Below, in pieces: positions 33,514 to 42,248 of a stretch of DNA of 64,000 bases (its first letter is position 1; each line of letters starts with the position of its first letter). The notes under the pieces are model-generated. The model had not been told where the DNA came from, did not search any database, and saw only the letters and a list, made by a program, of their open reading frames with translations. The translations under genes were made by a program, and so were the position numbers. The DNA lies in contig NZ_AP028461.1 of NCBI RefSeq assembly GCF_033097365.1, positions 6,882,001 to 6,946,000 of the forward strand, written 5' to 3'. The DNA is from Actinoplanes sichuanensis. GTDB lineage: Bacteria > Actinomycetota > Actinomycetes > Mycobacteriales > Micromonosporaceae.

Positions 33514-33770
33514 TGTGGCAGCTCCGGCCCGGAGTCTCGTGGACGGCCACCGAGTACGGCGGGGTGCTCCTCGACGCGACGAGCGGCGACTACTGGACCC
33601 TCAACCACACCGGCGCCGCGGTGATCGCGTCGATAGTCACCGACGGCGGGACCGACGGGGTGGCCGCGCGGCTGGCCGCGGACTTCGACGCCGACCACGA
33701 CGACATCGCCGGTGACGTGTCGTCGCTCGTCGGCGAACTGGAGGCGGCCCGTCTGGTGGTCCGGCGATGA
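33510..33770 (+). CDS. Lasso peptide RiPP recognition element (B1, PqqD-like)
   Basis: 86 residues, PqqD-like winged-helix fold: conserved GDYWTLNHTGAAVIASI and a C-terminal helix with LVGELEAARLV. It binds the precursor leader YxxP motif and delivers it to the peptidase and cyclase. Starts ATG-ATG within the cyclase stop, and overlaps B2 by 4 nt. Confidence 0.94.
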   Translation: MMWQLRPGVSWTATEYGGVLLDATSGDYWTLNHTGAAVIASIVTDGGTDGVAARLAADFDADHDDIAGDVSSLVGELEAARLVVRR

Positions 33771-34171
33771 CCGCGCCGGAGCCGGGCCCGGGCCGCCGGA
33801 TCGTGGTCCGCACGGTGATCGTGGCGGCCCGTGTGCTGTCCGGCCGATCCCCGCAGCGCATCCACCGGGTGCTGACCCGCCTGAGCCGTGGCGCCCGGCC
33901 GGCCACCTACCGGGAGGCGGCCCTCGCCCGCAGCGAGGTGTCGCTCGTCGACGCGTACTGCGGCGGCCCGTTCGGCTGCCTGCCCCGGTCGATCGCCACG
34001 GCGATGCTGTGCCGGCTGCGCGGTGGCTGGCCGACCTGGCACACCGGTCCGCGAGCCCATCCACCGTTCAGCGCGCACGCCTGGGTCGAGGTCGACGGGG
34101 TCGCGGTGGACGAGCCGTTCCCCGACGGCTTCCACATCCCGATGCTGACCGTCGCCGCGCCGCGCGCCTGA
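33767..34171 (+). CDS. Lasso leader peptidase (B2, transglutaminase-like)
   Basis: 134 residues, the usual length for split B2 proteins. The Cys-protease triad of the transglutaminase-like family is visible: Cys in GPFGCLPRSIA, His in FSAHAWVEVDG, then Asp in AVDEPFP. It cuts the leader, normally after the residue following the conserved Thr. It would have to process both precursors, and their differing registers make its exact cleavage position interesting. Overlaps B1 (ATGA). Confidence 0.94.
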   Translation: MTAPEPGPGRRIVVRTVIVAARVLSGRSPQRIHRVLTRLSRGARPATYREAALARSEVSLVDAYCGGPFGCLPRSIATAMLCRLRGGWPTWHTGPRAHPPFSAHAWVEVDGVAVDEPFPDGFHIPMLTVAAPRA

Positions 34172-34173
34172 TC

Positions 34174-34704
34174 GTGACCGCCCCGATCGTGATCGCGCTG
34201 TACACCGCCTGGGCCTGCCGCTGCCTGCTCGCCGTGGTGTTCGCCGTCTCGGTACTGAGCAAGGTGCGCAGCGCCACCGCGTTCGCCGAGTTCCGTACCG
34301 CCGCCTCGGTCCTGTCGGGGTCGACCGGACGCCGGGCGGCGGCCGCGGCGATCGCGGTCGTCGGCGCCGAGATCGCCGTCGTCGTCGGCCCGGCGCCGTG
34401 GGTCTTCGCCGTCGCCCTCGTGCTGCTCGTCGCCTTCACCGTCGCGCTGCACCGCAACGGCCGGTCCGCGGCGCCGGTGGCCTGCCGGTGTTTCGGGTCG
34501 GCCGAGGCCGCCACCGGGAACCTGCCACTGCTGCGCAACGCCGTGCTCCTGTCGGCCGCGGCCGCCGGGCTGGGGTGCTCGCTCGCCGCCCCGAGCCGGC
34601 CACCGGTCGCCGACGCGCTGGTCCTGGCCGCCGGCGCGGTCGTGGTGGCGACCGGGCTGGTCCGGCTGGAGCACGTGGTCGGCCGCCTCACCGCACGAAT
34701 CTAG
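34174..34704 (+). CDS. MauE-like membrane redox protein
   Basis: 176 residues, four to five hydrophobic segments, MauE/DoxX-type. Paired cysteines occur as ACRC near the N-terminus and ACRCFG in the middle; the latter is the family hallmark. MauE proteins pass electrons to or from periplasmic thiol proteins, for example to make disulfides in methylamine dehydrogenase. GTG start 2 nt after the B2 stop. With the next gene it forms a likely DsbB/DsbA- or DsbD-like pair that could oxidise the lasso cysteines. Confidence 0.85.
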   Translation: MTAPIVIALYTAWACRCLLAVVFAVSVLSKVRSATAFAEFRTAASVLSGSTGRRAAAAAIAVVGAEIAVVVGPAPWVFAVALVLLVAFTVALHRNGRSAAPVACRCFGSAEAATGNLPLLRNAVLLSAAAAGLGCSLAAPSRPPVADALVLAAGAVVVATGLVRLEHVVGRLTARI

Positions 34705-34714
34705 GGAGACCGTC

Positions 34715-35224
34715 ATGACCGTGCTCGTCACCGCCGTCGTCATCCTGGCGCTGGTCAGTGCCCTCAACATGCTGCTGATCCTGTCGGTCGCCCGGCAGAC
34801 GCAGCGCAACTCCGAGCTGCTGTGGCCGGTCGCCGAACGGGGCGTGCCGGCCAAGGCGCTGCCGGTCGGTGCGACGGTCGGCCCGGTGGACGGCGCGTGG
34901 GCCGGTGACACCCTCGTCGCGTTCCTGGTGCCCGGTTGTGGATCGTGCCGCGAGGTGCGCCGGCAGCTGCGGCCGCGGGCCGCCCGCTGGCCCGGCGGCC
35001 GCGACCGGGTGCTGGTCGTGGTCACCGGGCGCAACGCGACGAAGAGCTACGCGGCGTCGCTGGCCGGCGTCGCGCGGGTGGTCGTCGACACCGACGAGAC
35101 GGTACGGACGGCCTTCGGGGTCAGGGGCCTGCCGGCGCTCTTCGTGGTCGCCCCGGACGGGGAGCTGACCTGGACCGGGGTGCACGTGGAGGCGGTGCCG
35201 GAGCCGGTGGAGGCGTCGCGATGA
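34715..35224 (+). CDS. Membrane-anchored thioredoxin-fold protein (MauD/TlpA-like)
   Basis: 169 residues. One N-terminal transmembrane helix (residues 3-25), then a thioredoxin fold with active site CGSC (PGCGSCREV) and the cis-Pro loop GLPALFVV. It faces the outside of the membrane and should make, break or shuffle disulfides. Lying between the MauE-like gene and the exporter of a lasso cluster whose cores hold two Cys each, it is most likely the core oxidase or isomerase. Overlaps the ABC gene by 4 nt. Confidence 0.87.
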   Translation: MTVLVTAVVILALVSALNMLLILSVARQTQRNSELLWPVAERGVPAKALPVGATVGPVDGAWAGDTLVAFLVPGCGSCREVRRQLRPRAARWPGGRDRVLVVVTGRNATKSYAASLAGVARVVVDTDETVRTAFGVRGLPALFVVAPDGELTWTGVHVEAVPEPVEASR

Positions 35225-36966
35225 CGCCGTTGCGGAGCCTGCTGCCGTACCTGCGCCCGCACCGAGCCGCGATCGCCGGTGTGATCGTGATCGGACTGTG
35301 CGCCGCAGCCGCGGGCCTCGCCCTGCCGCTCGTCGCCCGACAGCTCGTCGACGGCCTGTCCGAGCGGCGCCCGGTGCTCACCGCGGTGGTCCTGCTGGTG
35401 GCGCTGACCCTGACCACCGCGGTCCTCAACGGCGTCGGCGCCTACCTGCAGACCCGGGCCGCCGAAGGTGTCGTCCTCCGGGTCCGGCAGGCCCTCGTCG
35501 CACACCTGACCCGGCTTCGGGTCACGGTTCTCGACCACGACGAGCCGGGCGACCTGACCGCCCGCGTCACCTCGGACAGCACCCTGCTGCGCAGCGTCGT
35601 CACCGAAACCCTGGTCGGCGGGATCACCGGCACGTTCATGCTGGCCGGGGTGCTGGTGCTGATGGGCGCCGTGGACCCGGTGCTGCTCGCTGTCTGCGCG
35701 GCGACGATGGGGGTCGCCGGCCTGTTCATCGGCGCCATGACCCGGCAGGTCAACCGGTCGTCGGCGCAGGCGCAGGAGGCGATCGGCGCGGTCGGCGCGC
35801 GGCTGGAGCGGATGTTCGGCGGCTTCCGGACGGTCAAGGCGTGCGGCGCCGAGCAGCGTGAGGAGGCCGACCTGCTCCGCGCGGTCACCCGGCTCCGGGA
35901 CGCCGGTGTGCGGGCCGGCGCCTGGTCGGCCGGCGCCACCAGCACCGTGGAGATCGGCGCGCAGACCGCGTTCCTGGTGGTCCTGGCGGTCGGCGGGGCC
36001 CGGGTGGCGTCCGGCGACGTCGGCATCGGCACCCTCGTCGCGTTCCTGCTGTACGTGTTCATGCTGGTCCCACCGGTCAGCCAGGTGGTGCAGGCGCTGG
36101 TCGGCTACCAGACCGCGGCGGCCGGCGCGGCCCGCATCACCCGGCTGCTGGCCCTGCCGGCCGAGCCGCTCCCGAGGACCGCGGGCCCGGCCGCCACCGG
36201 CCGCGTGCCGGCGGCGGCGGTCGGCTTCGACGACGTCCATTTCCGGTACGGGCCACAGGCGCGCGTGGTCCACCGTGGACTGAGCTTCGACATCCCGCCG
36301 CTCGGGGTCACCGCCTTCGTCGGCGCCTCCGGCGAGGGCAAGACCACGGTCTTCTCGCTCCTCGAACGGTTCCATGACGTCGAGTCGGGCCGGGTCACCG
36401 TGGCCGGTCGCGACGTCCGGGACTGGCCTCTCGATCGACTGCGGGCGATCATCGGGTACGTCGAACAGGACGCCCCCGGGCTGTCCGGCACCCTGCGGTC
36501 CAACCTGCTGTACGGCGCACCGCACGCCGGTGAGGCCGAACTCCGCTCGGTGCTGCGCCTGGTCCGCCTGGACGCCACCGTCGACCGGCTCCCGCTCGGC
36601 CTGGACAGCCCGGTCGGACACCGCGGCGCCCGGTTCTCCGGCGGCGAACGGCAGCGCCTCGCCATCGCCCGGGCGCTGCTGCGCCGCCCCGGCCTGCTGC
36701 TGCTCGACGAGGCGACGTCCCAACTCGACGCGGTGAACGAGGCCGCGCTGCGCGACACCGTCGCCGAGATCGCCGAGCACAGCACCGTGCTGGTGGTCGC
36801 GCACCGGCTGTCCACGGTCACCGCCGCCGACCGGATCGTGGTGCTCGACGGCGGCCGGGTCCGCGCCGTGGGCACCCACGCCGACCTGCTCCGGGAGGAC
36901 GCGCTCTACGCCGACCTGGCCGCCACCCAGCTGCTGCACGCCGGGCCCGGCGCTAGGACAGGGTGA
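35221..36966 (+). CDS. Lasso peptide ABC exporter (D protein)
   Basis: 581 residues. N-terminal six-helix transmembrane domain, C-terminal nucleotide-binding domain with Walker A GASGEGKTT, signature FSGGERQR, Walker B LLLLDEATS and the switch His (VVAHRLST). A half-transporter that dimerises. In lasso clusters it exports the mature peptide and gives immunity. ATGA overlap with the thioredoxin gene. Its 3' end overlaps the convergent zwf gene by 14 nt. Confidence 0.94.
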   Translation: MTPLRSLLPYLRPHRAAIAGVIVIGLCAAAAGLALPLVARQLVDGLSERRPVLTAVVLLVALTLTTAVLNGVGAYLQTRAAEGVVLRVRQALVAHLTRLRVTVLDHDEPGDLTARVTSDSTLLRSVVTETLVGGITGTFMLAGVLVLMGAVDPVLLAVCAATMGVAGLFIGAMTRQVNRSSAQAQEAIGAVGARLERMFGGFRTVKACGAEQREEADLLRAVTRLRDAGVRAGAWSAGATSTVEIGAQTAFLVVLAVGGARVASGDVGIGTLVAFLLYVFMLVPPVSQVVQALVGYQTAAAGAARITRLLALPAEPLPRTAGPAATGRVPAAAVGFDDVHFRYGPQARVVHRGLSFDIPPLGVTAFVGASGEGKTTVFSLLERFHDVESGRVTVAGRDVRDWPLDRLRAIIGYVEQDAPGLSGTLRSNLLYGAPHAGEAELRSVLRLVRLDATVDRLPLGLDSPVGHRGARFSGGERQRLAIARALLRRPGLLLLDEATSQLDAVNEAALRDTVAEIAEHSTVLVVAHRLSTVTAADRIVVLDGGRVRAVGTHADLLREDALYADLAATQLLHAGPGARTG

Positions 36967-38299
36967 GACCGGGGCCGGTGGTTCCCGCCGGGTACTCCAG
37001 CAGCGGCACCCGGCCCGAGCGCCACGCCTGCTGGACCGGCTCGATGATGCGCCAGCACTGTTCGGCGGTGTCCGCCCGTACCGACAGGGTCGGGTCGTCC
37101 TGGAAGACCCCGCGCAGCACCTCCCCGTACGGTGGGAGATCGCCCTGACCGAAATCGGCCTCCAGCGTGACCGCATCGAGCTCGAACGGATCACCCGGGC
37201 CGTTGATGTTGAAGTCGATGGCCAGGTGGTCCGGGCCGAACCCGATCCGCAGCCGATCGGGCTGGTCGCAGCCGCGCAGGCCGTCCGGGACGCGGGGCGG
37301 TCGCTTGAAGGTGATCACCGCCTCCTTGCGGCTCGCGCCGATCGCCTTGCCCGAGCGCAGCCGGAACGGCACACCCGCCCAGCGCCACGTGTCGACGGCC
37401 AGGACGATCTCGGCCAGCGTCTCGGTCTCGCGGGCCGGGTCGACGCCGGGCTCGTCGGTGTAGTCGGGCAGCTTGCGGCCGTCCAGGTCACCGGCGGTGT
37501 AGCGGGCGCGCAGGGTGCTGGTGGCCGGGTCGCCCCACAGCCGGGTGGCGCGCAGCACGTCGGCCTTGCGGTCCCGGAACTCGGCGGCGGCCAGCGTGAA
37601 CGGCGCCTCCATGGTGAGCAGCGCGAGGATCTGCAACAGGTGACTCTGGATCATGTCGGCCAGCGCGCCAGCCCGGTCGTAGTAGCCGGCCCGTCCTTCG
37701 AGCGCGAGGTTCTCGTCGAAGACGATCTCCACCGACTCGACGTGGGTGGCGTCCAGGACCGGCTCGAAGATCCGGTTGGCGAACCGCAGGCCGAGGATGT
37801 TGAGCACGGTCGACTTGCCGAGGAAGTGGTCCACCCGGTGCACCCGCTCCTCCGGGACCAGGCGGCTGAGCAGCGCATTCACCTCGGCGGCGGACGCGCT
37901 GCCGGTACCGAACGGCTTCTCCAGCACCAGCCGGGTGCCGGGCGGCAGCTCCACGTCGAGCAGTGCCTCGCAGGCCTTCGCGGTGACCGCCGGCGGCAGC
38001 GCGAAGAAGATCACCACCGGGCCGTGCCTCTCCGCCTCGTCGAGTAGGCGGCGCAGGTCGTCGGTGTGTGTGACGTCGGTGCGGACCCAGCGGGCCGAGT
38101 CGGCGACCGGGTTCTCGATGCCGAACGAGTCGCGGACGCGCTGCCGCCAGCGGGTGTCGTCCCAGTCGTCGATCGCCGCGCCGATCAGGGTCAGGCCGGG
38201 CGCGTGCCCGGCGGTGAGCAGTGCGCCGAGGCCCGGCAGCAGCAGCCGGGCGGTCAGGTCGCCGCTCGCGCCGAGAATGATCAGGGTCTGGTCCGTCAT
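36953..38299 (-). CDS. zwf: Glucose-6-phosphate dehydrogenase
   Basis: 448 residues, slightly short for the family but complete. N-terminal Rossmann motif GASGDLTARLLLPGL, LVLEKPFG, the substrate/catalytic motif RVDHFLGK, and the conserved FxDRAGALADMIQSHLLQ-type stretch (YDRAGALADMIQSHL). Oxidises glucose 6-phosphate to 6-phosphogluconolactone with NADP+ or NAD+. Not next to opcA, tal or tkt; instead its ATG overlaps the stop of the response-regulator gene (ATGA), so it is cotranslated with a CitA/CitB-like system. Probably an accessory zwf paralog. Confidence 0.93.
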   Translation of the reverse strand: MTDQTLIILGASGDLTARLLLPGLGALLTAGHAPGLTLIGAAIDDWDDTRWRQRVRDSFGIENPVADSARWVRTDVTHTDDLRRLLDEAERHGPVVIFFALPPAVTAKACEALLDVELPPGTRLVLEKPFGTGSASAAEVNALLSRLVPEERVHRVDHFLGKSTVLNILGLRFANRIFEPVLDATHVESVEIVFDENLALEGRAGYYDRAGALADMIQSHLLQILALLTMEAPFTLAAAEFRDRKADVLRATRLWGDPATSTLRARYTAGDLDGRKLPDYTDEPGVDPARETETLAEIVLAVDTWRWAGVPFRLRSGKAIGASRKEAVITFKRPPRVPDGLRGCDQPDRLRIGFGPDHLAIDFNINGPGDPFELDAVTLEADFGQGDLPPYGEVLRGVFQDDPTLSVRADTAEQCWRIIEPVQQAWRSGRVPLLEYPAGTTGPGLTLS

Positions 38300-39006
38300 G
38301 GACCGTGGGTACCCCCGGAAGCCGGTCGATACTCGACCTCGGGACGGCCCGGCCCGCCGTAGCGGGGACTGCGCACCACCCGGCCCGAGTCGGCGAGATG
38401 TTCCAGGTAGCGGCGGGCGGTCACCCGGGACGTGCCGGTGCGCGTGCCCACCTCGGCCGCCGACAGACCGGCCGGGGCGGCCGCGCGCAGCGCCGACAGG
38501 ATCAGGTCGAACGTCTTCGGGTCCAGTCCCTTGGGGAGGGTGTCCGGCGGGGCGCCACGCAGCGTCGCGAACACCCGGTCCACCTCGTGCTGGGCGGCCA
38601 CCTCAGCCGACTCGGCGAGCTGGCGGCGGTACTGGGCGTACCGGTCGAGCTTGTCGCGGAACGCCGCGAACGTGAACGGTTTCAGCAGGTAGTGGGTCAC
38701 CCCGAGCGCGACCGCCGAACGGATCATGGCGATGTCCCGGTTCGAGGTCACCGCCAGCACGTCGGTGCCGCTGCCCGCCGCGCGCAACGCCCGCGCGATC
38801 TCCAGACCGTGCTTGTCCGGCAGATTCAGGTCGAGCAGCACGAGGTCGACCGGGTGAGCGCGGAGCCTGGTCATCGCCTCGCGCGCGGTGTGCGCCACGC
38901 CGACGACCACAAAACCCTCGACCTTCTCGGTGTACGCACGATGCGCCTCGGCGATCAGCGGCTCGTCGTCGACCACCAGCACCTGGATCGGTGGACGGGT
39001 GGTCAC
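38296..39006 (-). CDS. CitB/DcuR-family response regulator
   Basis: 236 residues. Receiver domain (1-120): acidic pocket DDE, phosphorylated Asp in LVLLDLNLPD, and Lys in LLKPF. C-terminal DNA-binding domain with HTH (LSAAEVGTRTGTSRVTARRYLEHL). This family pairs with CitA/DcuS/DctS kinases to sense C4-dicarboxylates or citrate. GTG start overlaps the kinase stop (GTGA), and its stop overlaps zwf. Likely targets are the divergent dctA-like promoter and its own operon. Confidence 0.93.
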   Translation of the reverse strand: MTTRPPIQVLVVDDEPLIAEAHRAYTEKVEGFVVVGVAHTAREAMTRLRAHPVDLVLLDLNLPDKHGLEIARALRAAGSGTDVLAVTSNRDIAMIRSAVALGVTHYLLKPFTFAAFRDKLDRYAQYRRQLAESAEVAAQHEVDRVFATLRGAPPDTLPKGLDPKTFDLILSALRAAAPAGLSAAEVGTRTGTSRVTARRYLEHLADSGRVVRSPRYGGPGRPEVEYRPASGGTHGP

Positions 39007-40556
39007 GGCGACACCGGCAACCGGACGCTGATCACCGCTCCACCCTCGGGGGCGGTGTGGATGTCGTAACTTCCGCCGTACCTCTGCGCGACCTGCCGGA
39101 CCAGCGACAGGCCGATGCCGTGCCCGTCGCCCTTGGTGGACCAGCCGCGCCGGAAGGCGCTGGCCGCCTGGTCCGGGGTCAGCCCCGGGCCGTTGTCGCG
39201 GACCTGGACCAGCACCTCGCCGTCCTCCTCCCGGACCAGCACACCGACCCGGCGTGGCAGCGGCGTGTCGGCGACCGCCTCCAGAGCGTTGTCGATCAGG
39301 TTGCCGACCACGGTGATCAGATCGCGGCCGCGCAGCAGTGACCCGGTGAGCCGGGACTCGCCGTCGATGGTCAGCTCCACACCGCGTTCACCGGCCTGGG
39401 CCGACTTGCCGAGCAGCAGTGCCGCCAGGGCCGGTTCCTCGACCGCGCCGACCACCTGGTCGGTGAGCTGCTGGGCGACCGCCAACTCGGCCGTCGCCAA
39501 CTGGATCGCCTCATCGGTACGACCGAGTTCGACCATGGTGAGCACGGTGTGCAGACGGTTCGCGGCCTCGTGCGCCTGTGCCCGCAGCGCCTCGGTCAGG
39601 CCACGCACCGAATCCAGCTCGCCGGTCAGCGCGCGCAACTCGGTGTGGTCGCGCAGCGTCAGCACGGTACCGAGGACCCGCCCGTCGAACCTGGTCTCCC
39701 GGCGGCTCGCCACCAACACCCGGTCACCGACCAGCACCGGCTCGTCGACTGTGGGACGACGCTCGGCGATCAGACCGGCCACCTCGGCCGGGACGTCGGC
39801 CGGACCGTCGGCCTGCATGCCGAGCAGGCGGCGGCCCTCGTCGTTTATCAACGTCACCCGGCCGTCCCGGTCAACGACCACGAGACCTTCGCGGACGGCG
39901 TGCAGGACGGCATCGTAATACTCGTACATCCGGGTCATCTCGGCTGGTCCGAGCCCGTGCGTCTGCCGGCGCAGGCGGCGGCTGAGCAGCCACGACCCGA
40001 AAGCGGCCAGGAGCAGGGCGATACCGGTGGCGGCGCCGACGACGGGCAGCTGGGCGACCAGTTCCCGGTTGATCTCGTCGGTCTTGATGCCGACCGAGAC
40101 CAGCCCGATGATCGTGCCGCTACCCGGATCACGGATCGGCACGACGGTCCGCACCGAGTCACCGAGGCTGCCCCGGTACTCCTCGACCACCCGGCCGCCA
40201 CGCAGCGCCTCGTCGACCGAACCGGCGAACGGCTGACCGATCAGGCTCTCCGTGGGATGGCTGTAACGGGTCCGGTCCGGGGCCATCACCACGATGAAGT
40301 CGGTGTCGGTGGCGTTGCGGGTGGCCTCGGTGAACGGCCGCAACGCCGCGGCCGGGTCGGCGGCTCCCAACGCGCTGATCACGGCCGGTGAGTTCGCCAT
40401 GGTCTCGGCCACCGCGATCACCTCGGCCTCCGCGGTCGCCTGCGCGTCCCGGCTGGCGAGAAGCACCGCGCCGGTCGTCCCGATCGCCACCAGCAGCGTC
40501 ACCACCAGCACCTGGAGGGCGAAAAGCTGCCTGGCGATGCTCCACCGTCGTGCCAA
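39003..40556 (-). CDS. CitA/DcuS-type sensor histidine kinase
   Basis: About 517 residues from TTG 40556. N-terminal transmembrane helix, extracytoplasmic Cache-like sensor with SHPTESLIGQPF, second helix, cytoplasmic PAS domain, dimerisation helix with phospho-acceptor His in AQAHEAANRLH (about 325), and HATPase (NLIDNALEA, DNGPGL, GHGIGLSLV). The frame is open to 40676, but that would overlap dctA. TTG with GAGG six bases upstream is the simplest start; the exact start is uncertain. Senses an external carboxylate by family analogy. Confidence 0.88.
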   Translation of the reverse strand: MARRWSIARQLFALQVLVVTLLVAIGTTGAVLLASRDAQATAEAEVIAVAETMANSPAVISALGAADPAAALRPFTEATRNATDTDFIVVMAPDRTRYSHPTESLIGQPFAGSVDEALRGGRVVEEYRGSLGDSVRTVVPIRDPGSGTIIGLVSVGIKTDEINRELVAQLPVVGAATGIALLLAAFGSWLLSRRLRRQTHGLGPAEMTRMYEYYDAVLHAVREGLVVVDRDGRVTLINDEGRRLLGMQADGPADVPAEVAGLIAERRPTVDEPVLVGDRVLVASRRETRFDGRVLGTVLTLRDHTELRALTGELDSVRGLTEALRAQAHEAANRLHTVLTMVELGRTDEAIQLATAELAVAQQLTDQVVGAVEEPALAALLLGKSAQAGERGVELTIDGESRLTGSLLRGRDLITVVGNLIDNALEAVADTPLPRRVGVLVREEDGEVLVQVRDNGPGLTPDQAASAFRRGWSTKGDGHGIGLSLVRQVAQRYGGSYDIHTAPEGGAVISVRLPVSP

Positions 40557-40638
40557 ACCGGGCCTCGATTCGTTTCGTTCGGATGAACAGAATGAACGTA
40601 ACGGTGAAAGCGTCTGAGACCCAGGCCACATTCCTGTC
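40557..40638. promoter_or_regulatory. Divergent promoter region, kinase operon and dctA
   Basis: 82-nt space between divergently transcribed genes, with two ATGAAC direct repeats (40583-40588, 40592-40597) about one helical turn apart. This fits a response-regulator site, but the assignment is tentative. Confidence 0.3.
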
Positions 40639-41997
40639 ATGACTACCGCTACCCCGCCGGTCAAACGCGACCGCACACATTACCTGTACCTGGCGGTCAT
40701 CGCGGCCGTCCTGCTCGGCATCGGCGTCGGCCTGCTCTGGCCGGACACGGCGGTCGAGCTGAAGCCGATAGGCACCGGTTTCGTCGACCTGATCAAGATG
40801 ATGATCGCCCCGGTCATCTTCTGCACCATCGTCCTCGGCGTCGGCTCGATCCGGCAGGCCGCCAAGGTCGGCAAGGTCGGCGGCCTGGCGCTCGGCTACT
40901 TCCTGACCATGTCGACCGTCGCGCTCGCCATCGGCCTGGTCGTCGGCAACATCATCCACCCCGGTTCGAGCATGCACCTGGACGCCTCGACGGCCGCAGC
41001 CGGCCAGAAGGCGGTCGGCACCGAACCGGCCAAGAGCACCGCCGACTTCCTGCTCGGCATCATCCCGGACAGTCTGCTCTCCCCGTTCGCCTCCGGCAAC
41101 GTGCTGCAGACGCTGCTGGTCGCGCTGCTCGCCGGGTTCGCCCTGCAGAGCCTCGGTGAGCGGTCCGAGCCGGTGCTGCGTGCCATCGGCCTGTTCCAGC
41201 GGCTCGTCTTCCGGATCCTGGCGATGCTGATGTGGCTGGCCCCGATCGGCGCGTTCGGCGCGATCGCCGCGGTCGTCGGCGCGACCGGCGTGGACGCGCT
41301 GATCAGCCTGGCCCAGATCATGCTCGGCTTCTACGTCACCTGCGCGCTGTTCGTGTTCGTGGTGCTCGGCACCCTGATCTGGCTGGTCGCCCGGATCAAC
41401 ATCTTCAGCCTGCTGAAGTACCTGGGCCGGGAGTTCCTGCTGATCCTGTCCACGTCGTCGTCGGAGTCGGCGCTGCCCCGCCTGATCGCCAAGATGGAGC
41501 ACGTGGGCGTGAGCCGCCCGGTCGTCGGCATCACCGTCCCGACCGGGTACTCCTTCAACCTCGACGGCACCGCCATCTACCTGACCATGGCGTCGCTGTT
41601 CGTGGCCCAGGCGATGGGCGACCCGCTGTCGGTGAGTGAGCAGATCTCCCTGCTCCTGTTCATGATCATCGCTTCGAAGGGGGCCGCCGGCGTCACCGGC
41701 GCCGGCCTGGCCACCCTGGCCGGCGGCCTGCAGAGCCACCGCCCCGACCTGGTCGACGGTGTGGGCCTGATCGTCGGCATCGACCGTTTCATGTCGGAGG
41801 CGCGGGCCCTGACCAACTTCGCCGGAAACGCGGTGGCCACCGTCCTGATCGGTGTCTGGACCCGGGAGTTCGACCGCGACCGGGCCCAGCAGGTGCTGGC
41901 CGGCAACGACCCGTTCGACGAGCAGACCATGCTCGACGACGACCACGGCGCACCGGCCGCGCCGACCGCTCCGGCCGGGACCCCGGCCGCCGTCTGA
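40639..41997 (+). CDS. dctA: Dicarboxylate/amino acid:cation symporter (DctA/GltP family)
   Basis: 452 residues with the family's multiple transmembrane helices, the serine-rich motif STSSSESALPRL (first re-entrant loop) and GYSFNLDGTAIYLT in the ion/substrate site. Imports C4-dicarboxylates (or glutamate) with H+ or Na+. Placed back-to-back with a CitA/CitB-type two-component system, its probable regulator. ATG start. Ala/Pro-rich C-terminal tail. Followed by a terminator. Confidence 0.94.
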   Translation: MTTATPPVKRDRTHYLYLAVIAAVLLGIGVGLLWPDTAVELKPIGTGFVDLIKMMIAPVIFCTIVLGVGSIRQAAKVGKVGGLALGYFLTMSTVALAIGLVVGNIIHPGSSMHLDASTAAAGQKAVGTEPAKSTADFLLGIIPDSLLSPFASGNVLQTLLVALLAGFALQSLGERSEPVLRAIGLFQRLVFRILAMLMWLAPIGAFGAIAAVVGATGVDALISLAQIMLGFYVTCALFVFVVLGTLIWLVARINIFSLLKYLGREFLLILSTSSSESALPRLIAKMEHVGVSRPVVGITVPTGYSFNLDGTAIYLTMASLFVAQAMGDPLSVSEQISLLLFMIIASKGAAGVTGAGLATLAGGLQSHRPDLVDGVGLIVGIDRFMSEARALTNFAGNAVATVLIGVWTREFDRDRAQQVLAGNDPFDEQTMLDDDHGAPAAPTAPAGTPAAV

Positions 41998-42055
41998 CCT
42001 TCCGTCGCCCGGCCGGGCACCCTGGGTGATCATCACCTGCCGGAACATCCGAGCC

Positions 42056-42091
42056 GCCACCCCGTCGCTTCCCCAGACGCGACGGGGTGGC
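42056..42091 (+). terminator. Stem-loop terminator after dctA
   Basis: Perfect 13-bp inverted repeat (42056-42068 and 42079-42091) with a 10-nt loop, 59 nt after the dctA stop. No U-run. It separates dctA from the TIR-domain gene. Confidence 0.75.
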
Positions 42092-42248
42092 CCGTTCCAT
42101 GCGAGACGATCGATACACTGGGGGCGGTCCAGCCGGGGAGGCGGGCTGTTCAGGTGCTGGTGGCGCTCGTTTCCGGGTGCCGATTTCCACCTGCGGGCTC
42201 CCGCGTGGAGAATCTGTCGGCGCCGACGATCGAATGCGGGGGTCCGGC

